From a virus, in the IMG/VR virus record IMGVR_UViG_3300044922_000290, positions 32,432 to 96,431 of that record: a DNA stretch of 64,000 bases, one strand, 5' to 3'. Position numbers and translations under genes: made by a program. The notes under the pieces were generated by a model, which saw only the letters and a program-made list of their open reading frames with translations, was not told the DNA's origin and searched no databases. Shown here in pieces: positions 48,471-58,104 of the stretch. Each line of letters starts with the position of its first letter. Positions within the stretch are counted from its first letter, which is position 1.

Positions 48471-49434
48471 TGGTAAATATGTAAGCTCATCATATATAAT
48501 GAATGAGCTTTTCCGTGATTTTAAATCTTATGACTACCAACTACAAGTAGCTGATGTGGTACAATGGATTGGTGATGGCTTACGCAGGTTAAAACAACCA
48601 AGGTATTATGTAGATAAACTAACAGATGGTAACCTAGCTTTAGGACATTTACCTCTGATAGATATAGTTGATGGTAGAGGAGAATTACCTTATGACCTTA
48701 TTTCTATAACTCAAACAGCAAGAGCTGAAGAAAGAAGAAGTCCTTTTAATCCTCCTTACGTTTTATCAGGTATAGCTTACTATGATATAGAAACAGGTAC
48801 TGAATGTACTTTGGGAGATGGTTCAGACTTATGTAATCAGTTTACAAATTGTAACTGTCATATAGGTTCAGACCAAAGATGTCAAGGTTGTTGTAAAGAT
48901 TCACCTTGTACTACACTAACCTTACATCCAATGCGTTGGGCTACACATACATTCTTTAAAGGTTACCATAATTGTGACTTAGATGTACGGGCTAATTCTG
49001 ACCTTACTTATACAGTAAACAACAACTACATATTTACTTCTTTCAAAGAAGGTAAAGTATGTATGGCATACAGAGCTGTACCTTTAGATGAGAATGGATT
49101 ACCTTTAGTACCTGATACACAATCAGTAATAGAATACCTTAAATGGTTCTGTGCTGAAAAGATTGCTTTTAACTTATTTCTAACTGATAAATACACAGAA
49201 ACTAAATTAAGTTATTTCCAAGCTAACCATCAGTTATGGTTTAGAAAAGCACGTGCTGAAGCCAAAATACCTCAATCAATGGATGAATGGGAATCTTTAA
49301 AGAACTCTCGTGTTAAACTACTTCCAAGATTCTTTGAGCATAATTCATTCTTTGGTCACCTACAAACTCCTCAACAGATTTGGAACCAACCAAGAAGTGT
49401 TGCATTAAATAACCCTGTAAGTAGATTATTATAA
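48463..49434 (+). CDS. ring/tail-tubular protein with cysteine-rich insertion, 323 aa
   Basis: The C-terminal half (K-V-C-M-A-Y-R-A-V-P-L-D-E-N-G-L-P-L-V-P-D) is the typical ring or tail-tubular pattern of these podoviruses. Residues about 120-150 are a cysteine-dense loop with seven cysteines (N-C-N-C-H, C-Q-G-C-C), which may hold zinc or disulfides. Joined to the next gene by TAATG. Confidence 0.65.
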   Translation: MYNGKYVSSSYIMNELFRDFKSYDYQLQVADVVQWIGDGLRRLKQPRYYVDKLTDGNLALGHLPLIDIVDGRGELPYDLISITQTARAEERRSPFNPPYVLSGIAYYDIETGTECTLGDGSDLCNQFTNCNCHIGSDQRCQGCCKDSPCTTLTLHPMRWATHTFFKGYHNCDLDVRANSDLTYTVNNNYIFTSFKEGKVCMAYRAVPLDENGLPLVPDTQSVIEYLKWFCAEKIAFNLFLTDKYTETKLSYFQANHQLWFRKARAEAKIPQSMDEWESLKNSRVKLLPRFFEHNSFFGHLQTPQQIWNQPRSVALNNPVSRLL

Positions 49435-52400
49435 TGGGAGAATACGTTAGAAATACATTTGACAAAGGATTAAATAAAGACTTAAGTAAGGGTAAAACAG
49501 CAAACAATACATTACTAGAAAACTTAGGTTTTAACATAGTAACTGAACTTGGGTTATCTACCTTAGCTTTAGAAACTCCAAAAGGAAACAAGTATTCTTT
49601 TGAGATACCTGATACATTTGCTATTTATAAGATTACCATACGTAGATTGCCTACAGAAGCATCAGGATATAATTTAGATATTAACCAACAAGGTGTAGGA
49701 ATAACTTTATCTACCGCAACTACAATAGATGAGTTATTCTCACAGATGCAATCTTTTGTACAAAATAGCTTTAAAATACAACTAGGCTTAGATTTTATCT
49801 ATGTAATAGGAACTACACAAAATCCTATTATATCTTCTACTATGTTTAATAGTGGAGGCCCACTTACACTAGCTTTACATATATCAGCTCAAACTGATTT
49901 AGCTATTGTAGGTTGGAAACAAATAAGAGATTCAATAGGTATATTAACTACAAAGAAAACTAATGTAGCTCCTTTTACAGATAGTGATGGTAACATATCA
50001 CAAATATGGAAACTAGACTATAATGAAGTTACAGATACAGTAGTTTCTCCTAATGGTACAGCACTAAATTGTGTAGACCATTTATACTATAATGACAGAT
50101 TAAATTTATCTTTACAACATGAAATATATAGGGAAATTGAGGGAAGGTATGAAAATACACAAGCTCAAAGATTCTATTGGACGGACAATTATAATTACCC
50201 AAGGGCATTTAATTTTGCATTGGAGAACAGCTTTACAACTCCTCCTGGGTTACTAGATTGGAAAGCAGATGTAGCATTATCTGTACCTATATTAGATAGT
50301 ATTATACCAAATACAGGTAATATTCCTGTAGGTAAAATAGGGTACTTTTACCAACTGCAATCTACTGATGGGGCATTATCCCCATATTCTGATATAAGTA
50401 ACCTTATAATGCTTACAGACAGTACATATGCAGAAAGTTCACAACAATATAAAGGAGCTATATCAGGTACTAACAGTACTAAGTCAGTAAGGTTTTATAT
50501 AAACAATATTGACCAAAGATACTCTATAATAAAAGTATGTTATGTAATATATCAAAATAACAACATACCAGAGTTTTATAAATTTAATGAGTTTAATATT
50601 ACTTCAAAGAAGATGTTCTTTGTACATTCAGGTAATGAATCAGATACAGCACTATCTTTAGAAGAAGTAATAAATCCTAACATACAGTTTGATACTTGTA
50701 AATCAATAACTTACAAATACAACAGGCTGTATGCTGCAAACACTACTACAAAAAACTATGCATTAGATTTTGATGCGAGAGTTTACAGATACTCAGGTAA
50801 GGCTCCATACAATTTTACAGATGTAGCTCCTCAAGTAGCTAAAGTATGGTCACAAGATGGTAGGTATAAACTTATAAATACCAGCTATAAGATATACAAT
50901 GTTAATGGTACAAACATTACACCTCAAGATATTTCTGATTCAGAAGACTTAGTAAATGCTTATAATGATGAATCAGGTACTGTATATGGACTATTCCCAA
51001 CAGGTGATGTATCTGTTTGGGATAATATCTATCAGTTTAAGTTTCAAGCAGATGGATTAACTTTAGGAGGCTCAGGGCCAAATGTAAGTTATAAGTTTGT
51101 AAAAGAAGATATGTCTTGTGATTGGGTAGTAACAGGAAGTTTAGACCACACCGAAGGTACAAATGGTTCAGGCCCTGTATATTTACCACGTGGTACAGAC
51201 TTTATTAATGTACCAGCAGGTAATAATACAAGTTCTGTAAACTTAGGTATAACAGGGCAAGATTATTTACAACAAGGTTTTGCTAACTTAAAATCAAGCT
51301 CACGTGAATCTATATACCTTACTTTACAAAGAGGTGAAACATATAGAGTTGGTATAAGGACTTTAAATAAGAAAGGAGAAACTTCTTTTGTAAATTGGAT
51401 GGGAGATATACGTACTCCTGAAGCTGTAGAATATAATACAGTAGACCCAAGTGCTAATCCTTTTAACTATAATCTGGCTTTAAATAATCTTACAGACAAT
51501 GTAAACTATTTACAGGTTCGTAGTATAGGGTTAGAATTTACAATAAGAACTGAGAATTTACCTGATGATATTACTGCATTTCAGATAGTTTATGTAGAGA
51601 GAACTGACGAGAATAAAACTAGGTTTGGTACAGGCTTACATTTACCTGTACTACAAATGAATGGCAGTGATGTCAACAGGCTAAAAGTTAATGGGGAGTT
51701 TACTGATGTTTATGTTACTGGAGTATATAAAAGTACAAGTAGTGCTGAAAACTGGACAGCTTATGACATACGAGAAGATTCTACTACAAAAGGTGGTGGT
51801 GGAGTATCTTTTATAAGAAGTAACTTTTGGCCTTTACAATTAGGGGCAAATCAACCCAACAGAATAGGATTAATTAAATCTCCTATGGCTGATGCACAAT
51901 TACCTCTTACAAGTGCTACATACATAAAACTACATGAAGGGTTTAGAGCCTATGAATCTCAATACTTTGCACAAAATCCAAGTAGTGGGGGGTTAGCTAT
52001 GTGCTATGGCTATTGGTTAAAATATAATGATTCTGCTTTAGGTATACCAACTACACAAATACGTAACTCAATAGACGCACGTCAGAATGTAGGTATAGAT
52101 TCTATTGTATTAAGAACTGTTGCTCCTACTGTAATGCAGTATGACTTTCATAATGTAGCATTAAGGAATGGTGATGGTACAGAAGGAAAACGTGGTTTAA
52201 TAGCAGGATTAGGACAAACATCAGAATTTATTGTTACAGGACAAATAACTAATACAGTACAATACAATACTACTTTTAATGGTAGTAATGTTACAGATGT
52301 AGATGCATTACCTTTTACAGCTTTTAATGATTCTGCGTTTGAACCAGGAACTGATGATGCTGATGATAACAGAGGTATACCAAAATCTAACTACAGGTTA

Positions 52401-53996
52401 GTACAATACTGTACTTTTAATATAGGACAGTATGGAGGCCCTTGGAGAGCTTCAAGATATAATAATGAGTATATAGCCTTTGGTAATTTTATACCTATCA
52501 GTGCTTCAAATCCTGCAAATCAAACATTTAGACAGTTTGGAGATACTTGGATAGGAATGTACTCAAGTGTATATTTTGCTTTTCCTTGGATGGAAGATCA
52601 TGGTATAGCTAGTAGAGGTGGAGTAGGTTCAGGGTTAGGTAATATATATGAAGAATCTAACAACTACAAACAAGCTTCAGTTATTTACCCTTGTGAAGCT
52701 CCTATTAATGGAGATATGAGGTATGGTAAATACTGGGCATCAGACCAAGTTAGACAACAGAATAACTTAGATGATTTTGCACCATTTCAGTTTGATGAGA
52801 ATTTATTTAACTTATCTTACGACCAAAAGAATAATGCAAAAAAGTTTGTGCCAGAACCTTTTAATACAAGTTTTGATGAAGAGCAACCTCATAGAGTATG
52901 GGTTTCACAAAACAAGTTAGATAGTGAAGTAATAGACTCTTGGAGAATATTCAGGGTAAATGATTATAAAGACTTAGAAGGTACATACGGACAGATAAAT
53001 AAGATAGTAAACTTTAAAGATAAACTTTTAGCTTATCAAGATAGAGCTGTAGGTTGGGTACAATCAGAAGAAAATTCTGCACTAAGAACTACTGACACAT
53101 TGGCAGCTCAAATAGGTACAGGTGACATACTGACAAGGTATCAATACATATCTATTGAATCAGGTTCTATACATCAACATTCTGTAGTTGTAGCTCCTGA
53201 TAGTGTACATTCATTTGATGCAAGGTTAAGAAAGTATATGATACTACGAGAAAACTTAGCTCCTGCTTCAGATGTAGAAGGATTATCAGCTTTCTTCAGA
53301 GAAAATGTATATGGGCCTATACTACAAACAGACCAAGTACTATTAGGTATAGGTATACATGGAGTATATGATACTAAATACAATAGATGTTTTATGACCT
53401 TCTTAAATAAGGTAGATGATGGTGCAGGTAAAATAGACAAGAAGTTTACAACAGTATATAATGATTTACTACAAGCATTTGAGAAACATGAACCTTTTAC
53501 ACCTAACTTATATTTAAATACAGGTAAAAGATTACTTTCAACTAACAATGCTTTAGATAAAGTATATGTACATTCACAAGGTAACTTCCTTGAGTATTAT
53601 GGTAGTTATTATCCAGCTTCTGTTACATTCATTTGTAAATTCCCTGATGAAACTAACTTACTTACAGCAAGGGTAGATACATTAGAGTTTTGGTCAGAAG
53701 TATTTAATAATGCTGGAGTAAACTTACCACTAGAATCAGTTACTTCAATAAAAATGGAGAATGATTATCAATCTACCTTTAATTCTTTGAACCCTTTAAC
53801 AGATTCTACGTTAAAGCGAAGAGAAAGAACTTGGAGAGTATCTCATATAAAAGATTACACTCCTCCTTATAACAATGTAAAGATAAAACCATATCTACGT
53901 GATAAGTATGTTAAAGTAACACTTACATTTAACAATCCTCAACATAGATTAGTTTTACATGATATTAATACACAAATTACTAAATCTTACCATTAA
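49434..53996 (+). CDS. crAss-like tail (muzzle/stabilisation) protein, 1520 aa
   Basis: The largest complete tail gene. It begins F-D-K-G-L-N-K-D-L-S-K-G-K, seen in crAss-like tail stabilisation proteins. The rest is beta-rich, with fibronectin-like parts (G-Q-D-Y-L-Q-Q-G-F) and a propeller-like region between about 1100 and 1350 (F-K-D-K-L-L-A-Y-Q-D-R-A). It likely forms the distal part of the short tail that closes the DNA channel. TAATG joins at both ends. Confidence 0.68.
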   Translation: MGEYVRNTFDKGLNKDLSKGKTANNTLLENLGFNIVTELGLSTLALETPKGNKYSFEIPDTFAIYKITIRRLPTEASGYNLDINQQGVGITLSTATTIDELFSQMQSFVQNSFKIQLGLDFIYVIGTTQNPIISSTMFNSGGPLTLALHISAQTDLAIVGWKQIRDSIGILTTKKTNVAPFTDSDGNISQIWKLDYNEVTDTVVSPNGTALNCVDHLYYNDRLNLSLQHEIYREIEGRYENTQAQRFYWTDNYNYPRAFNFALENSFTTPPGLLDWKADVALSVPILDSIIPNTGNIPVGKIGYFYQLQSTDGALSPYSDISNLIMLTDSTYAESSQQYKGAISGTNSTKSVRFYINNIDQRYSIIKVCYVIYQNNNIPEFYKFNEFNITSKKMFFVHSGNESDTALSLEEVINPNIQFDTCKSITYKYNRLYAANTTTKNYALDFDARVYRYSGKAPYNFTDVAPQVAKVWSQDGRYKLINTSYKIYNVNGTNITPQDISDSEDLVNAYNDESGTVYGLFPTGDVSVWDNIYQFKFQADGLTLGGSGPNVSYKFVKEDMSCDWVVTGSLDHTEGTNGSGPVYLPRGTDFINVPAGNNTSSVNLGITGQDYLQQGFANLKSSSRESIYLTLQRGETYRVGIRTLNKKGETSFVNWMGDIRTPEAVEYNTVDPSANPFNYNLALNNLTDNVNYLQVRSIGLEFTIRTENLPDDITAFQIVYVERTDENKTRFGTGLHLPVLQMNGSDVNRLKVNGEFTDVYVTGVYKSTSSAENWTAYDIREDSTTKGGGGVSFIRSNFWPLQLGANQPNRIGLIKSPMADAQLPLTSATYIKLHEGFRAYESQYFAQNPSSGGLAMCYGYWLKYNDSALGIPTTQIRNSIDARQNVGIDSIVLRTVAPTVMQYDFHNVALRNGDGTEGKRGLIAGLGQTSEFIVTGQITNTVQYNTTFNGSNVTDVDALPFTAFNDSAFEPGTDDADDNRGIPKSNYRLVQYCTFNIGQYGGPWRASRYNNEYIAFGNFIPISASNPANQTFRQFGDTWIGMYSSVYFAFPWMEDHGIASRGGVGSGLGNIYEESNNYKQASVIYPCEAPINGDMRYGKYWASDQVRQQNNLDDFAPFQFDENLFNLSYDQKNNAKKFVPEPFNTSFDEEQPHRVWVSQNKLDSEVIDSWRIFRVNDYKDLEGTYGQINKIVNFKDKLLAYQDRAVGWVQSEENSALRTTDTLAAQIGTGDILTRYQYISIESGSIHQHSVVVAPDSVHSFDARLRKYMILRENLAPASDVEGLSAFFRENVYGPILQTDQVLLGIGIHGVYDTKYNRCFMTFLNKVDDGAGKIDKKFTTVYNDLLQAFEKHEPFTPNLYLNTGKRLLSTNNALDKVYVHSQGNFLEYYGSYYPASVTFICKFPDETNLLTARVDTLEFWSEVFNNAGVNLPLESVTSIKMENDYQSTFNSLNPLTDSTLKRRERTWRVSHIKDYTPPYNNVKIKPYLRDKYVKVTLTFNNPQHRLVLHDINTQITKSYH

Positions 53997-56900
53997 TGGG
54001 AAAGTATACTAAAATAAAAGCTGATGGTGGGCCAATAAAAGGTAAGAAGAAACCTGCTATTAAAGTTAGTGATCCTTTTGATCTTAATTTACATGCTTAT
54101 TTAGATAGCTCAAATTTACATAATGCTTACTTAGAGCAACTAAAATATAACCCGCCAGTAGCTCCAAAAGATTTAACTGCCCTTGATATTGATTATAAAA
54201 ATAGATTTAAAAATAAAACAAAAAATGAACAATTAATTTCGTTTAGTCCAAAAAAGGGTATGGTTAGCCCGTATAAATCTAAAAGCGAGTATTTAAAAGC
54301 AAATCCTGCGGAAGCTCCTTTAATAGATGCTTATGAAAATTTAAACTTTAAAGGAAAAACTCAAACAGGCTATTGGACAACTCCTGATTTATCTCACGAA
54401 AGTATAGCACCAATTGATGTTTATACAGGAGAAGTCTTAGTAAAAGGAAAACCAAGGCATGGGGGAAATCCCGTATATGCAGAACCTACTCAACCTTATG
54501 AGTATACTGGAGATATTAATGACGTATTAAAATATAGAAGTAGCCCCACTGTATATGGAATAAGTGCCTCCCCACACCAAGAAAAATTAAATATAAATTC
54601 TATACAATATAATCCTAAAGATACTAATCCTTACAATAAATATGTTGTAAATAGATACTTACCTACACCACAATCTCCAGTTAATCCTTTACCATACGAT
54701 GATATTCAGTTATATTCTGGACACCAAAACAGAGATAATCAAGGTCTATCTGTAGGTTATGTAATGGAAGATGGTAAGAGGAGAGATATAATGGCAGATG
54801 AATATAATGCAATTATGGGTAGCTCTGTACAAGGAGGTACTAAACTAGAAAATACTGATTATGCAATGGGTGGAATGATTAAACGTAAAGATGGCTCATA
54901 TTCTAAACGAGGATTGTGGGACAATATAAGGGCTAACAAAGGTTCAGGTAAAGCTCCTACTAAAGAGATGCTTAAACAAGAACGTAAAATTAAAGCTAAG
55001 TATGCAGATGGTGGCCCATTAGATAGAAATAAATTAAAAGAATACATTGACCTGTATGGATTTGGTTCAGGAGAAGATAGTGCTGGAGATGGTTATGATT
55101 TTATTTATAATAATCTAATAACCAAACATGGACTAGACCCAGATAATGCTGCTAAATATACTACAGCTATTTTATCTCCTTTAGAAATACAACCAAATAG
55201 TTTTACTCAAAGTACAGAAAATAATAATGCTGTTTATACAGCAGAAGATATGGATTTATATACAGGTGATACTGATATGGCAGAAATTAATAAATATAGA
55301 CCAACAAAACAATTAACTGCTAAAAAACCTTTTGGGTATAAAGAGAATTTTTCTAATGGTGAACAAGAATATGGTAAAGGCGGGCCAATTAATCCTTTAG
55401 AAGGAGATTTAATTTCTAAAGTTATTATGAACAGAAATAGAGATAAAGATTTTGTTCAAAGAGCTTATGCTGTAGGAGATTATCCTAATTCTAATATGTT
55501 TACTTCACCTGATCCTGATAACTTTGGTTCTAGAATGAGCCATAAAATGGAATATGGAGAAGATGATAAAGGACAAACATATATGTATCCTTCTGTAATG
55601 AATCCTAAAAATGAAGATATAAAAATTCCTAAACAGTATGCAGACTATATATCTTCTGTAGGTTATAAAAAAGCTACAGGAATGCCTTATGCAATGGGTG
55701 GTAGAATGAACCAAGCTCAACAGCTTAATCAAGGTAAAATGAGAGTTGGTAGTGGTGAAGGTAATGGGTTAAGAGAATATGCATCAGATTATGGTAATTT
55801 CCTATTAGATGGAATTACAGGTGTGGCGGAAGGAATTACAGGAGCTGAAATATATAACCCTAATTACAATACAAAGCTAGGTAAAATAGCAGGAGCTGTT
55901 AACAATCAATCAGGTAAAATGATTGGTAAATTTGCACCTATGGCTTTAAATGCTGTAGCACCTGGAGTAGGAACTGCTGTAGGAGTAGCAGGTAAAGCTA
56001 TTGGAACAGGGTTAAACGCTTCAAAAAATGAACAATCTAATGAACAATTAAATTTAGGTAATAATTCAATGCTACCTAACGTATTAGGTAATAATACGGA
56101 AGGTATAGCAGCAATGGAACAAATGGGAGCAAGTATGAAAATGGCACAAGGTGGCTTAATGCACATCAATGAAGGTGGTACACACGAACAAAATGCTTTA
56201 GGTGGTGTACCTATAGGCCCTAATGCTTTAGTAGAGCAGGGTGAAACTATAAATAATGACTTTGTATTTTCTGATAGGTTAAAACCTAAAGGAAGTAAAA
56301 AGACTTATGCACAACTATCTAAATCTGTAGATACTAAATACAGATTACGTCCTGATGATAAACTTTCTAAAGAAGCTAAACAGATGGATTTAGATAGGTT
56401 AGCTATGCAACAAGAAGCTCAGAAAGATGAAATGTCTACTAAGTATATGCAGAAAGCAATGGCTTGTGGTGGGAAGATAAAAGGCTTTGGTGGTTCATTT
56501 CAAGGGCCTATATCTCAATCTATGAATGTTACTAATGGTCAGAATACTTTGTTAGCTATGGGTGGAAATCTTCCTAACTATGATTATGGAGATGATGGAA
56601 ACATAAGAAGAAGTCCTTATAATAATATGGTTAATGCTGTAGATAATGGCATTAACAATGTTAATTACCGACCTAGCAATGATGTAATATTTAATGAACG
56701 TATGAAAAGAGAGGGTTTTAACCCTACTTTAGAAGATTATAATAAAGTTGTATTAAGGCAACAACAAGCAGCTTATGGTGGTAGCTTGATGAGTAACTTT
56801 ATGGAACAACCTCCTGTATATCAAAATCCTGCTAATCAATATGCTACGGGTGGTAATATGTATGGTAATGGTGGTGGGCCAATTGGGCCTTTAACACAGG

Positions 56901-58102
56901 ATGGACAATTTTTATCTACTTCTTTTTCAGGGCCTGATATGGATGAAACTTATCTTGATGAAAATTATTTAGATGATTTAAGAGCACAGCATTTTAAAAG
57001 TAATCCAAACATGGATCAAACTGTGTACTCAAATGACGATTTTCCTGTTAAAGATTATTCTTATTTAAGTAACCCTCAATATAATGATCCTAATTACAGT
57101 ATAGATGGTTATTTTAAGGATACAAATCGGAACCAATATTATAATACAAAAGTTTCACCAAGTTATAGCAGTGCTTTAAATAGACTAGAAACTAACCCAG
57201 CAGGGCAAAACTATTTAAAACAAATAGGAACTGTTAGCGGGTACACTAGAGATACTATATTTAATAACTTAGACCCCGATGTAATATTTAATAGAATAAT
57301 AGATAATGGCGTTGATTCAAATACTCCTATTAATATAGAATCTAAACCTTATTATACTCCTAATACTCAAGTTAAAGGTAGAGATGTACAGCCCTATAAT
57401 TCAGAAGAAAACAATTTGGCTAAACAAATGCAAGGTACAAGTAATCCTGCACAAAATGAATACCCAGAAGTTGGTAATACAGGATATTTAACTAACTTAG
57501 CAGGAAATTTAGTTAAAGCAGGTATGGTAGCTACAAGTAAACCTCCTATATATAACCCTTCAGTTAAGTTTGGCAGAATGAATGCTAACCCTGCTGAAAG
57601 ATTGGCTATGCAAGAAGGACGTAGAGAGATACAAGGTACTAAAGACATTATAAGGAACAATGCTACATCTTCAGGGCAATACCTTACTAATGCTTCACTT
57701 ATGGGTAGTAATGCAGCTAACAAGCTAGCAGGTACTATAGGTGGTATTAGACAACAATACGATACACAAAATGTAGGTATAGGTAATCAAGAAGCTCAAG
57801 TAAACCAACAAATAACTGCTGCTAATAACTTAGCTAAAGAAACCTTTAGAGATAACAGATTAAACCAATACAATAAGATATTAGATAGTGTTATAGGTGC
57901 TAACCAACAAAGGTTTGCAACTGATGTACATGCTAATAACTATCAGAATCAAGCTATTAGTATGTTAAAAACTAAAGACTTCCATGTAGGCAGAAAAGAT
58001 AAAAATGGAATGTTTGAAGTATTAGATATAAATGGTAATATTGTAGGAACACTAGACAACAATGGTGTTGCAAAAGACTTACAAGGTAATCTAATAAAAT
58101 AA
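53996..58102 (+). CDS. large virion protein with recurrent Gly-Gly motifs, 1368 aa
   Basis: Mostly disordered N/P/Y-rich sequence, with at least ten copies of a Y-A-x-G-G or A-x-G-G motif (for example Y-A-M-G-G-M, Y-A-D-G-G-P, Y-A-T-G-G-N), each starting a new segment. Around residue 720 is H-I-N-E-G-G-T-H-E-Q-N and V-E-Q-G-E-T, a pattern seen in large phage virion proteins. There is an A/G-rich hydrophobic stretch near residue 640. It fits a cargo protein packed in the head and ejected with DNA; the function is inferred. Confidence 0.6.
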   Translation: MGKYTKIKADGGPIKGKKKPAIKVSDPFDLNLHAYLDSSNLHNAYLEQLKYNPPVAPKDLTALDIDYKNRFKNKTKNEQLISFSPKKGMVSPYKSKSEYLKANPAEAPLIDAYENLNFKGKTQTGYWTTPDLSHESIAPIDVYTGEVLVKGKPRHGGNPVYAEPTQPYEYTGDINDVLKYRSSPTVYGISASPHQEKLNINSIQYNPKDTNPYNKYVVNRYLPTPQSPVNPLPYDDIQLYSGHQNRDNQGLSVGYVMEDGKRRDIMADEYNAIMGSSVQGGTKLENTDYAMGGMIKRKDGSYSKRGLWDNIRANKGSGKAPTKEMLKQERKIKAKYADGGPLDRNKLKEYIDLYGFGSGEDSAGDGYDFIYNNLITKHGLDPDNAAKYTTAILSPLEIQPNSFTQSTENNNAVYTAEDMDLYTGDTDMAEINKYRPTKQLTAKKPFGYKENFSNGEQEYGKGGPINPLEGDLISKVIMNRNRDKDFVQRAYAVGDYPNSNMFTSPDPDNFGSRMSHKMEYGEDDKGQTYMYPSVMNPKNEDIKIPKQYADYISSVGYKKATGMPYAMGGRMNQAQQLNQGKMRVGSGEGNGLREYASDYGNFLLDGITGVAEGITGAEIYNPNYNTKLGKIAGAVNNQSGKMIGKFAPMALNAVAPGVGTAVGVAGKAIGTGLNASKNEQSNEQLNLGNNSMLPNVLGNNTEGIAAMEQMGASMKMAQGGLMHINEGGTHEQNALGGVPIGPNALVEQGETINNDFVFSDRLKPKGSKKTYAQLSKSVDTKYRLRPDDKLSKEAKQMDLDRLAMQQEAQKDEMSTKYMQKAMACGGKIKGFGGSFQGPISQSMNVTNGQNTLLAMGGNLPNYDYGDDGNIRRSPYNNMVNAVDNGINNVNYRPSNDVIFNERMKREGFNPTLEDYNKVVLRQQQAAYGGSLMSNFMEQPPVYQNPANQYATGGNMYGNGGGPIGPLTQDGQFLSTSFSGPDMDETYLDENYLDDLRAQHFKSNPNMDQTVYSNDDFPVKDYSYLSNPQYNDPNYSIDGYFKDTNRNQYYNTKVSPSYSSALNRLETNPAGQNYLKQIGTVSGYTRDTIFNNLDPDVIFNRIIDNGVDSNTPINIESKPYYTPNTQVKGRDVQPYNSEENNLAKQMQGTSNPAQNEYPEVGNTGYLTNLAGNLVKAGMVATSKPPIYNPSVKFGRMNANPAERLAMQEGRREIQGTKDIIRNNATSSGQYLTNASLMGSNAANKLAGTIGGIRQQYDTQNVGIGNQEAQVNQQITAANNLAKETFRDNRLNQYNKILDSVIGANQQRFATDVHANNYQNQAISMLKTKDFHVGRKDKNGMFEVLDINGNIVGTLDNNGVAKDLQGNLIK

Positions 58103-58104
58103 TT

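Noticed and set aside
51185-51205. CACGTG-containing palindrome within the tail gene as a second parS site
   Set aside because: It shares only the central bases; the outer TGTT and AACA positions do not match.
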